From positions 9,159,273 through 9,223,272 of the forward strand of contig CM045767.1 of the NCBI GenBank assembly GCA_025200525.1: a stretch of 64,000 bases of DNA, in the 5' to 3' direction. Below the pieces are notes generated by a model that was not told where the DNA came from, searched no databases, and was given only the letters and a program-made list of their open reading frames with translations. How positions within the stretch are numbered: position 1 is the first letter of the stretch; each line of letters opens with the position of its first letter. Source of the DNA: Camellia lanceoleosa (lineage: Eukaryota; Streptophyta; Magnoliopsida; Ericales; Theaceae). The translations under genes were made by a program, and so were the position numbers. This document shows positions 46,938 through 57,341 of the stretch, one piece after another.

Positions 46938-47202
46938 GCCTTTGTTTGGGTACTCCCAAATAATCTAAAAAGTCAAAAAGTTACTCAAAAAGTTAAAAAG
47001 TTAACACTATTCATCAAAAGTCAACAATTGCGGCTGCACAACTCCCAATTCAAATTTTCCTCTAAAAACTAATTTTCACAATTTTTTATTATACATTTTT
47101 CCATAAAAAGTCAAAAAGTTAACCTAAACATCCATATTTTCAACCTCAATTTTTTAGTAAAAAAGACAAAAAGTGCACTTATTTAGTCTTCCCAAACTTG
47201 GC
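46938..47202. mobile_element. MITE with gtttggg ends
   Basis: Starts gcctttgtttgggtac and ends with inverse-like cttcccaaacttggc. Interior rich in aaaaagtcaaaaagttaa, a phrase shared with the elements near 54300-55930 and 56340-56590. The target duplication is unclear. Confidence 0.5.
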
Positions 47203-47903
47203 CTATGCATTCATATAAACTTGGCTTCGGAGACTACACACATTGAATACTTGACATATAACTCTTGAGTTACGTGCATGAACTAATTCATGTATGTATG
47301 TGTCTACACAAATCTCTAAATAGATGTCAAACTTACTGTGTGAGTAATTTTTCGATCACACTGTCAATTCAGTGATCAGTTAGAGAGAACTGGTAGAATA
47401 GATGACACTTAGCTAACCTACAACAGAAAGAGAAGACTCCGGCGGTGGTTCTTCCATCCGGGGGTACTTCGACGATCAAGTCAGTATATCTCTCAAAGAT
47501 AATCAAGTGCTAAACTCACTGCTCAAAGCATAAATTGCGTACCTTAGACCCATGGGAGTGCTTCTCTTTTATAGTTTACTCAATCCTAGTCCCACTAGAA
47601 GCCTGACTTCTATAACTCCTATTCAATATTTACTTTGGACTCTACAAGAGATAATGATAGACTCCTTAAGAATACTATCTTTATCCATCTTGAAGTCTTT
47701 CTTCATTCTAGGACTCTTGTCCCTTATCTGCTCATCTCGGATTCCAATATCTTCGGAAGTAACCTCGGCATAAAGAACGGGACACGTGGCACCTTGGATG
47801 ACACGTCGACGTCACCTTGCCACGTGTCGGTACTCAAAAAATATTTCCCCACACTTACTAAAATGATGTTTATTTGTAAAATTAGAAAGGGGATCCATAG
47901 TCT
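47203..47903. other. intergenic DNA of near-normal composition
   Basis: Less AT-rich than the flanks. Plus-strand frames over 47552-47979 encode Leu/Ile/Ser-rich text with no recognisable family, and cacgtggc words (47784-47825) are present. It might be a worn gene or retroelement remnant, but there is no positive identification. Confidence 0.35.
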
Positions 47904-47906
47904 TAA

Positions 47907-48459
47907 GATCCCGTTTATTTTTAGAGGTAGAATGAATGAGATTTATAGTGAGGGGATTGATAGTGAGGGGATTAAGTAAAATTATGTTTATTTTGATGAT
48001 AATTGTTGGTGTAGGAATTGTTAAATTATTTTTATATAAAATAAATATAAAATAATAAAACAAATAAAAAAATACAAAAACATTAATGTTCAAAAAAAAA
48101 AAAATGCCCAACATGTAATAAATAAAAAATTTCTAGAAAAAAATAAAACAAATAAAACAATGATTTTTACTTAACAAAAAATATAAAAAATTAAACATTA
48201 ATGTTAAAAAAAATGCCCAACATGTAAAAAATATATATAAAAAAAAAGTCCGACAGACTATTTTTCTAATACCATCTCCATCTCCAACTCCATCTCCTCT
48301 ATCCCAATCCCTCTTCCAAAGCCTAACCTAATCCGGACCTTCATCTCAATCCCTTGCCCATCTTTCTAAACAAAAACAACATTAGTGGGTCTTACATCTA
48401 TCTCAATCCCAATTCTCCGCGCCCCCCCCCCCAACCAAAATCTCTTAAAACAAATGAGG
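47907..48459. mobile_element. left part of a Harbinger-like MITE split by the CACTA element
   Basis: Starts gatcccgtttatttttag with TAA before it. It carries gtgaggggattaagtaaaa and tgttaaattatttttatata, as in the elements at 29451 and 59192. Its sequence stops at AGG where the CACTA element begins and resumes at 53027. Confidence 0.65.
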
Positions 48460-48487
48460 CACTACAAGAAAACTGGGTATATGAGAC

Positions 48488-48670
48488 GGAACTATTTGCG
48501 ACGGCGCGCTTGCCGTCGCAAAAAGTCACCTTTTGCGACGGTAAAAAATGCCGTCTCAAAAATCGAGTATTCTTGACGGTAAAAAATCTCCGTCTCAAAA
48601 AGCAGTATTCTTGACGGTGAAAAATACCGTCTCAAAAAAGGAATTCTTGACGGCGGAAGATCTGTCGCAA
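48488..48670. repeat. left subterminal repeats of the CACTA element
   Basis: About nine gacggc/gccgtc-like words alternating in direction within 180 bp, e.g. ttgcgacggcgcgcttgccg and gacggtaaaaaatgccgtc. In CACTA elements such repeats bind transposase. Confidence 0.8.
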
Positions 48671-49214
48671 ATACTCTCCTTTTTGCAGTATTTCTGTTTT
48701 AAATACTCGTTTTGAATTTTTGAGGCGGCATTTTCTCTTTTCATAAAAAGTGACTTTTGTGTTTTTTTTAAGTGAATATTTTTAATTTTTAAATATTTTT
48801 TAGATGCACTTTACTTAAATGTATCTAAAAAATTATGAAAAATATTTAAAAATTAATAAATACATACAAATATAAAAAAAAATGTATTGAATTATTGTAT
48901 TTCTTTTGTATTTTTGGTATTTAGTGAATTTTTAAAAGATTTTTTTTACTTTTTAGGTATATTTATGTTAGGTGTGTCTAAAAATTAAAAAAATTACTTA
49001 AAATATTAAAAAAAATCAGTAAAAATAATATAACACGGAAAACAAGAAAGTATAATTTTCTCAAAAGAGTTTTTGGAAAACTCTAACCTAGCATAGTGAT
49101 TGTGGTTTTGAGACAGCTTCATATATATACAGTCACAAAATAGTTTGAATAAATTCAACAGTATTTTTCTGTCGCAAAAAAAAATAAATAAAAAAAACGA
49201 TGTCGTCTTACTCT

Positions 49215-49840
49215 TTTAATATAACATCTGTCTCTGTCTCTCTCTTTCTCTTTTTGTCTCTCACTCATCTCTCTTCTCTCTATCTCTCACATCTGTCTTC
49301 TCTCTCTGTCTCTCTCACTCATCTCTCTTCTCTTTATCTCTCTCTGTCTCTCTCTCGTTTATCTATTTTCGCTCTTTCTCTCTTTGTCTATATCTTTTCA
49401 TCCATTTTTTCATCTTTCTTTCTCTCTTCTCTTTCTCTCTCTCACTCATCACTCTTCTCTCTCTGTCTGTTTGTCTATCTGTCTCTCTTCTCTCTCTATT
49501 TTTCTGTGTCTCTCTCTCGTTCATCTCTCTTCTCTTTATGTCTCTCTTGCTCATCTCTCTTCTCTCTATCTCTCTCTGTCTCTCTCGTCCAGCTCTCTTC
49601 TCTCTATGTCTCTTTTCTGTCTATCACTCTCTCTCACCACCCATCTCCTCTACCACCTTCACCACTACTGCAAACACCATTCCACCACCACTATTACTTC
49701 TATTGTCGCCACTTCACCTCTACGACTACCATTACTACTACTATCGCCACCACTCCACTACCACCACTACTACTACTGCCACTACTACTACCATTACCTC
49801 TCTTTCACCCCTGCACTCCATTTACACTACCACTTAAAAT
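49215..49840 (+). repeat. CT-rich tract followed by CCA/CTA trinucleotide repeats
   Basis: Long runs of tctctctgtctctctc with scattered interruptions (49225-49650), then accaccactactactact-like text (49650-49830). The overlapping Ser/Leu-rich frames reflect only this composition. Confidence 0.85.
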
Positions 49841-50267
49841 ATATATTACCCCTACTTCTACAAAATAAAAAAAAAAATATTTATTTTCATTAAAATAAAA
49901 ATGAAACAAATAAATTTTCAATCTTAATAACTAAAAAAAAAAAAAAATTTTAAAAATTCATTAACTACAAAAAAAAAATATTTTTTAACAAAAACTAAAT
50001 TTATTTAATTATTTTTTTATTTTTATTTTTATTTTTCATTCCCGCCCCTTTATTTTTTTCCATTCCCGCTCCCCCCTTTTTTTTTCCAAATTTTCCTTAC
50101 GCCTCTTGCCCATTTCCTTACGCCTCTGTCTCTCTTACTCATCACTCTTCTCTGTCTGTCTGTCTCTCCCTTTCTTTATGTGTCTCTGTCTCTCTTCTCT
50201 CTCTCATCACTCTTTTCTTTCTGTCCATCTCTCTCATTGTTTGTAAATCATCCTTTTCCTTTCGCAG

Positions 50268-51095
50268 GCATTAATTGCTCTGAAGAATGGTACTCAATTG
50301 CTTAAATATGGTCGTAAGGGAAAGCCTAAATTTTGTCCATTTAGAATTTCTAATGTAAGTTTGATGCTTATTTCCTCCCCCCCCTCCCCCCCACCTTCAA
50401 AATGGATGGCTTAAGAACTTTGGAATGTTTTTTTACTTTTCTTTCATCACGGTGATAATAGCGATTAAATGGGTAACAACCTTGGTGTATGAAATGATGT
50501 GACTGTGCAATGTGCATATTTTTTGGTATTAATGGGCAGATAAACTTGTGTTTTATTTATGATCATTAAATTAAGTATTGTATTATCAAATATGCTTGTC
50601 TATTGTTTGTTGATTTGTGCATAACATTAGGGTTTATGCTAAATTTTGTTATATTATTGTAATTTACATGTGTTGGCTTTTACTCCTTTTAAAAATGGAA
50701 GTGGCTGATTTTAGATGAAATATAAGCTATGTTGCTTGGACACAAAACACCGGATGTGTTTGACATTATTACCATGCCAGCTATAATACTTAATGAGATA
50801 TATTGCACATGTACACCAGACATGTTTGCAAATGACTCATCTTTTATCCACAACTTACAGGATGAATCATCTTTGATCTGGATTTCTAGTAGTGTTGAGA
50901 GAAGTTTGAAGTTAGCTTTGGTTTCAAGAATGATTCCTGGACAAAGAACTGTGAGTTTGTCTGCTTATAAGATATTTAGATTATCAACAATTCTGGCACT
51001 TACAATTTTCAAGCAAGTAAATCGCATTAATATCCTCTGGCCAAGGTGGGCGCTCAAAAATTGATGGACGGAGTGATGGAGGCCTCTATTTTGAA
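50268..51095 (+). pseudogene. captured fragment of a PRAF-type gene (PH, RCC1 and FYVE domain protein): PH-domain exons
   Basis: Three exon pieces with splice signals. The first is 50268-50354 (gcag|...|gtaagt, encoding ALIALKNGTQLLKYGRKGK and on to FRISN). The second is 50861-50950 (acag|...|gtgagt, DESSLIWISSS and on to MIPGQRT). The third is 51024-51095, encoding ALISSGQGGRSKIDGRSDGG. Together they follow the N-terminal PH domain of plant PRAF proteins, which bind phosphoinositides. The part between GQRT and ALISSG, about half the PH domain, is missing. RCC1 repeats, FYVE and BRX parts are absent. Exon borders and introns are retained, so capture was from DNA, not mRNA. Not expected to make a working protein. 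Confidence 0.85.
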
Positions 51096-51231
51096 GTAAA
51101 TCTACTGCCTGAGACATTTTTTAAATCAAATTTCATAATCCTATATGCCAATATCCTTTTTTCTAATTATTGTTTGTCCATTCCTATGGATGATTTGAGT
51201 GCTTCACATATTTTTATTGTTGTTTCCCCAG

Positions 51232-51309
51232 ATTGTGCTTGAAGGCCGATGGCAAGAAGATTTTATGGCAATGGCAGCAATAGGTGCAATAACTATTGGG
51301 TCAATTGAG
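51232..51309 (+). pseudogene. second captured exon, unrecognised
   Basis: A 78-bp open stretch with a good acceptor (tttcccCAG) and donor (GAG|gtagtg), exactly 26 codons in phase 0, encoding IVLEGRWQEDFMAMAAIGA and seven further residues. It does not continue PRAF as far as I can tell, so it may come from another gene. More coding-like text without clear borders follows at 51610-51690 and 52100-52230. Confidence 0.4.
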
Positions 51310-52444
51310 GTAGTGTCCCTTTCTCGTTACGATTTACCTTTATTTTTGTTATTTTTATTCCTCATTCTTATCCCGTTCTGATGCATGAGATCAACTTGGA
51401 TTACTGTTGCTATGTTTACATCAATGTTCAGTTTTAAAATATTACGATCAAATCTGGAAGTGTCATAAACTTACATGCACTGTTCCTCAATGGGCTCCAT
51501 CACATTTGAAATGGTTGTAATTTTGCGTATTTAGGTTCTCCTACTCAACTTGCCAATGTTGTTATTGACTTCTGTGTGAACTTGCACATGACTTTTCATT
51601 GAACTGAACTCTGGACAAATCGGCCAAGAAAGAATTTCTTGCACTCGGAGCCACGAAGAAGCGGGTTTATGAACACAGGTGTCGATTGTGATGCTTAAGA
51701 AAGGGGATGAGGTTAGAGATGCATTAACATTAGTGCCTTAAAATTTGGACACACTTTATAACTAGTCATCTTTATGAAAGAGCAATACTAGTAGTTTAAA
51801 TTACTTCGTGTATTGATTAGTACTTCACGCAAACATTTACATAAACTGTTCATTGAAAAACAAAAACAAAAAATATGTTATTGCATATTCAAGTATTGGA
51901 GTTCTTGATATGAAATCAAGAATAGTTTTTTTTTTTTTTCTAGATCTCTTGTCATTTGAATTTGGTGTGATGTATTATTTGTGCTAAATAGTTTTGGTAT
52001 TATGCTTTAGTCTTTTGAAGTTCATAATAAAATTATTATATTCGGTGTCCATTCATCGTTTCGGTGGTTGCTTTCAACATGGGATCGACAGTGATACTCA
52101 TATTCCAAGCTCCCATATCAACATCACTAGAAGATGATTACGCTTCATCGGAGTTCGGGTTACGCATCGGGACGTGGGGATAGAATCCATGTTGGAGAAG
52201 CACTGGGAAGGTGGCATGATTCATAGCAACCAGTCCCCATGTATACAATTTAGCAAAGACTCGTTTTGTATGGCTAGAATTTTGCAAATGCTGACAATCA
52301 TCTTTTGAGCTGATCAAATTTTTGCTTCACCTTACTTGTAAGGATAGAGGCTATTATATAAAATTCTGGTTTGTTCCCAAGTGATTTTAACAAGCTTGAA
52401 TTTTGGATTTTTAATATTTTTATTGATTTTGTTACATGTTTTAT

Positions 52445-53005
52445 TTTTTGTGACGGCATTAAACTGTCGCAAAAATTAGAAATTTATTTATTTTTTAATA
52501 CTTTTTGCGACGGCAGCACGCTGTCGTAAAAAATAGAAATTTTATTAATTTTTAATACTTTTTATGCGGCAAGATAATCGTCATAAAAAATAGAAATTTT
52601 ATATTTTTGATATTTTTTTTTGACGGCACCAATATAGTCATAAAAGGCGTGAAATTGTAATTGACAAGAAACCTTTAGCGACGGTAGACGTTGCGTCGCC
52701 AATAGTTATAAGTTGCCGAGTTTTAGCGACGGTAATTTTGCGTCTCAAAAACCCACTTTTAGCGACGGAATTATGTCTTGCCGCATAAAAGCTGATATAT
52801 TCTTCCATTATTGGCGTGAAAAAGTGCCGTCAAAAAAGGCACCCTCCGTCGCGAAACTAATAATGGCGGCACTTACCGTCGCTAAAGCTCTTTTGCAACC
52901 CCATTAGTCGCGACCCTCCTTCCGTCATAAAAAACCAAATTACCGTCATAAAAGGTATTAGCGACGGGATCCGAGCATTCTTGACTGACGGCCGCCACCG
53001 TCATA
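52445..53005. repeat. right subterminal repeats of the CACTA element
   Basis: Many gcgacggc/ctgtcgc words. At 52445-52650 they sit in four degenerate units of about 70 bp (tttttgcgacggcagc-acgctgtcgtaaaaaatag). At 52675-53005 they are denser and include tagcgacgg and ccgtcataaaa. Confidence 0.8.
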
Positions 53006-53029
53006 AAAACACTTTTTCTGGTAGTGAGG

Positions 53030-53461
53030 CCTAAGGGACTATGATAGATCTTGGAGGAAGGGATTAACAAAGGCCTCCAAAGAGGAAGGGATTAACAATG
53101 GCCTCCAAAGTATGAATTTTAAAATTTGTGAGGGGATTAGCTTGGAAAAAGAATATTTTGCCTAGGTTGTGTACGTGTGTTTTTTTTTTGTTTGTTGGTA
53201 TTATGTCATTATATATATATATATTAAAATAATATAGTATAAAAAATATTTATAAAATATAATTTTTAATATTAAAATATATCAAAAATACCAAAAAATA
53301 TTTATGGTATTTTATATAGTTAACCCCTCACTAAAACATATCACAAACAAAAATAATTTTTCTTAATTCATTTGCTAACAATTCCCATACTAATAATCTC
53401 CTCATTAACAATCCTCACACTGACAGTCCTACCGAATCTAACTCTGAAAACAAACGGACCC
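53030..53461. mobile_element. right part of the Harbinger-like MITE split by the CACTA element
   Basis: Resumes after the AGG duplication and ends ctctgaaaacaaacggaccc, the inverse-like partner of gatcccgtttatttttag at 47907. The flanking bases (TAA left, TAT right) match at 2 of 3. Confidence 0.55.
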
Positions 53462-53497
53462 TATGACTCATAATTATGTAAAATCAAGTTTACTTTC

Positions 53498-54201
53498 TTT
53501 AACCCAAGGGGTTGTGGCATTGTGGTAAAGCCTTGGACCCCGTTTGTTTTGGGCTATAGGGAGGGTATTGGGATTAGTAATACCAAGGTATTACTAATGC
53601 CCTTGTTTGTTTGCAGAGAAAGCCTTGGGACTATTAGTCCCTTGGTATTGCTAATACCCTTGGAGGGGGGATTGGTAAGGAGGAGGTAGAGATGGTATTA
53701 AAAAAATAGTGAGGAGATTAGAAATTTTTTTATTTTTTATATATTGGAAATTTTTTTTTAAATATAATGTTTAATTTTTTATATTTTTTTATTTGTTTTA
53801 TTATTTTATATAAAAATAATTTAACAATTCCTCACTATTAATCCCCTCACTATCAATCCCCTCCATTCTATCTCCCAAAACAAACGGGGCCTTGGGGTTT
53901 AAGCCCCAAGGTCACAAGTTCAATTCCCCTCCCTCTTGGGCTAATCTCCTGGTTGAAAGTATTGTTGGTTAGGAGGTTGGACCTCAAGTTGTTTAGTCAG
54001 CACTTGGTGTGGGTTCAATGCTCCCCCGCTGTGCGAGTTCTGACTTACTGGAGCTTGCCTTGTAAGGTCGGGACAAGCTTCCAAGTTATAGTCTCTTGCT
54101 CGGAACGGCCAACAGGACACCCTGGTGATCTCCTCAAAGGACGCTACCTGCGGGAGAGTGGGAGGATTTTCCTGTAACAAAAAAAAAAAAAGAAAAAAAA
54201 G
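53498..54201 (+). mobile_element. SINE split by a MITE
   Basis: tRNA-derived retroposon. The A-box-like tggcattgtgg is at about 53515-53525 and the B-box-like aagttcaattcc at about 53916-53927. The body ends in an A-rich tail (54178-54201). A perfect 12-bp direct repeat AAGTTTACTTTC flanks it (53486-53497 and 54202-54213). Without the MITE at 53536-53891 it would be about 345 bp. The minus-strand frame 53941-54219 is a by-product. Confidence 0.85.
53536..53891. mobile_element. Harbinger-like MITE inside the SINE, 356 bp
   Basis: Ends gaccccgtttgttttggg and inverse cccaaaacaaacggggcc. TTG stands on both sides (53533-53535 and 53892-53894) as a 3-bp duplication. It lies between the A and B boxes of the SINE. 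It is related to the elements at 29451, 47907 and 59192 (ccccTCACTATtaatcccc and taacaattcctcac words). Confidence 0.8.
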
Positions 54202-54249
54202 AAGTTTACTTTCCAACAAAAACAGCCTCTAATGAAAAAGAAATATTCA

Positions 54250-55961
54250 GGCGCCGTTTGGGAAGTTAATATTGGGCTAAATTAGCCACTAAATGCCAAA
54301 AGAGGCTAAATTAGCCACTAAAAAGAGCTACAGCTGCTTGGCAAGAAGAAATGGTAAGGAGAATTTACGGAACTACCCCTCATGAAGAGGGGCATGCGGC
54401 ACAGCACACACAAAATTAAAAAAAATTCTCAAAAAACACATTTTCCCAGAAAAAACAAAGTTGAAAAAAAAATTAAAAACATTTTTTTATTTTTTGTTAA
54501 AATATTTTATAAAAATAAATTCAAACTCTATTTTATAAAAATAGTTTTAAATATTTCAATTTTTTTATTATGTATTTGGCTATGATTTGAGTGTATAGTT
54601 GTGAAAGTAGTGTGGAGTTTCAAGTTATGTGTTTAGTTATGAGTTTTAAAAATAATTTATTACTTGAGTTTTATTTTATATGTTTGGTTACGATTTGATT
54701 ATAGAGTTGTTTTTAAATTTAAATTATTAACATTTTAAATTATTTAAATTTTTACAATTTAAATTTTTTGAATATTTATTTTAAATTTTTGCTTATTAAA
54801 TTTTTTAGATTATTTACATTATTTAAATATTTAAAATAAAATTAAAATTAAAATTAAAATTAAATATTTAAAATTAAATTAAAATTAAATTATTTAAAAT
54901 ACACAGGACAATAAAATAAAACCTCACTTTTTATCATTTCATAGAAAATGAAAAAAAAATAAAAATAAAAATAAAAAACACATGAAAAAACCTTTTGCAA
55001 AAAAAAAAAACTTAAAATACATAAATTATTTAAAAAAAAATACGCGTCATTCAAAAATATTTAAAAATATTTAAAAAATTAGGAAAACATAAATTCAAAA
55101 AAAAAAGAATGAAAAAAATACGCCTCATCCAAAAAGAAAAAAAAAAACCAGAAATTACCATGTGGCATGTAATTTACAAATACATAAAACACATGAAAAT
55201 TCATTTTTGAAATATAAAAACAAATTAATGTGGGTGAATAAAAAAATGACAATATCGTAAATTAAAAAAAATAACGACAAAAATACGCCTCATTGAAAAA
55301 AAATTTTAAAAAAAAATATGAAAACATAAATTACTATTCGCCATGTAATTTATAAATAAATGAAACACATAAATAAATAAAAAATTTATTGTATATGAAT
55401 AAAAATAAATAAGGAAACAAACGTAAATTAAAGAACAAGAACTAATTAATGTATAAAAAAATAAAAATGACAAAAACATAAATTTAAAAAAATAAAAAAA
55501 ATAAAGCAAAATACGCCAAATCCAAACCTAAAATAAAAAAAAGAAATATTTTACCAAAATACGCCAAAATAAAAGCCAAAATAAAAAAATAAAAAATAAA
55601 AAAAATTAAGTAAAATACGCCAAATCCAAACCCAAAATAAATAAATAAATAAAAGAGGTTAGCAAAAAACGCAAAATCCAAACCGATAATTAAAAAAAAT
55701 AAAAAATAAAAAATAAAAAAAAAAAATTTCGGACCGTTTTGGGAAGCTGACGTGGACTTTGCAAATATATTTCAATTACAGGTATATGCGGCTCAAGGGC
55801 AATGAAGGGCAGTTTGGTAAATTAACAACAAGACAACTCACCAAAAAGTCAAAAAGCCAAAAAAGTCAAAAAATCCTTCCCAAACCAGACTTTTTAGTCC
55901 CAGGTTAAAATAGTCAAAAAATCAAAAAGCTAAAAAGCCAACACACTTCCCAAACGGAGGC
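54250..55961. mobile_element. AT-rich non-autonomous element, 1712 bp
   Basis: Ends ggcgccgtttgggaagtt and inverse-like cttcccaaacggaggc, with TCA on both sides (54247-54249 and 55962-55964). The interior is extremely AT-rich and contains an array of aaaatacgcc-type words at 55035-55680 (tacgcgtcattc, tacgcctcatcc, tacgccaaatccaaacc). No coding capacity; minus-strand frames here are low-complexity Phe/Leu text. Confidence 0.65.
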
Positions 55962-55964
55962 TCA

Positions 55965-57250
55965 ATCTTTGTATTTTGGCAAATATTGACCCTTTGATCG
56001 CTCAGTTTGAATAATTAATTAGCCTAGTTATTTCAGTTCAAATTACAATTATGGGTCAGTTTTGTATAACTTATTATAAATTGAAAAATGATTTGTGGCT
56101 CTAAAACTGCTGGCACTAATGGCACTAATTTCCTGTTTTGGTAACTTCGTTATTTTTTTTTTATTTTTTTTACCTGATATAGAAATTAGTGCCATTAGTG
56201 CTCAACAAATTAGTGCCACAAATCACAACTGTTATAAATTAAAGGTTAATAATCAAAGTAAAAACAAAAAGCACCTCTTCTCCAACTTCTAAATAATTTT
56301 CTTAGTGTATTTAAGGTCTTGTTTGGCATCACCTACAAAAGTTAAAAAGTTAAAAAATTACTAAAAAAGCTAAAAAGTCCATACTATTTGGAGGAAGCTT
56401 GTGGGGAAAACCTATTTGAATTCAACTACCCAAAAGTCAAAAAGTTAAAAGTCAAAAAGTCAATAAGGGTAGAATGATCATTTTGATTTTATTACAATAT
56501 TTTATTACACATCTTTTTGTAAAAAGTTAAAAAATTATCCAAACATACATATTTTTTTCTCCACTTTTTTTAGCCAAAAAAAAAAAAATCAAAAAGTAAA
56601 CTTTTTCTGCCTAATAAGTTGTAAATAAAATTATACCAAACAATATGATACTAAACCACCCAGTGTCAATTATTGTACTGTTGCAACTTGCAATATGATA
56701 ACACAGTACTCTCAATATGATAATTTTATTAATTTCCTGCTAGAGGTAAAGGATAACTTAACAAACATTAATTTAGAAGGAAAATTGGAGGAATAATTGA
56801 AAAAGATCATGGAGTGTAGAATATTCAGAGTAATCAGCCAAAGATTTGGCATATGGAATAAGTTAATAAATTTGGGTTAAAATAATAATCAGTTATAATA
56901 TTCATGCTCTCAATTAGTAGAAGATCGAGTTGTCCGCCATTAATGAAACTTGCCAGCTACAAGGGGACCATGGAATCTTTCCATTTTTATTTTTTGAAAA
57001 TTTCAAATTATCCAAATCAAAATAGTTGGTACGTGTCAACCACGTCAAGGATTCACGCCTGTTTCTGTGTATTTTCCTCTACTACTACTTTTCTCTAGAA
57101 AATTCATATATAGTTTAACAATGGTGATGAATATTGAGACTATTATTCTAGTATTTGATGAGTTTGATGCTTTGTTAATCAATCATGATTGGTTTATAAA
57201 TAATATTTCTTTCATCTGTGTATGATCTGGCAGAATCTTTGCTTTCATTT
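55965..57250. other. intergenic DNA upstream of the MYB gene
   Basis: A MITE-like block with ttgtttggcatcacc at about 56323 and accaaacaatatgata at about 56637 brackets repeats of aaaaagttaaaaa. A short inverted repeat aattagtgcca-ctaatttc lies at 56110-56215. The last 300 bp before the gene would hold its promoter, but no firm TATA box could be assigned. Confidence 0.4.
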
Positions 57251-57341
57251 ATAAGTGCCATTTCAATTTGCAGAACTTTCACTAATCTTCACTTGCTATA
57301 AGTTGTGTTATCTAGTCGCGAAAACACAAATTCTCGCTTTG

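Larger units (their letters stand above)
48460..53026. mobile_element. CACTA (En/Spm) transposon carrying host exons, 4567 bp
   Basis: The left end is CACTACAAGAAAAC and the right end is the inverse of CACTACCAGAAAAAG. AGG stands on both sides (48457-48459 and 53027-53029), the 3-bp duplication of CACTA elements. Subterminal regions at 48488-48670 and 52450-53005 are full of GCGACGG/CCGTCGC words in both orientations. No transposase or TNPA/TNPD frame is present. The interior instead holds a CT-rich block and exons of a PH-domain gene, so it is a non-autonomous, gene-capturing CACTA. Confidence 0.92.

Noticed and set aside
47552..47979. Overlapping plus-strand ORFs of 73 and 114 residues
   Set aside because: No recognisable family, splice signals or neighbours. 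Kept only as unexplained sequence.
49200..49893. Ser/Leu-rich ORFs of 222 and 169 residues
   Set aside because: Translation of CT-rich and CCA/CTA simple repeats. No domain or codon signal.
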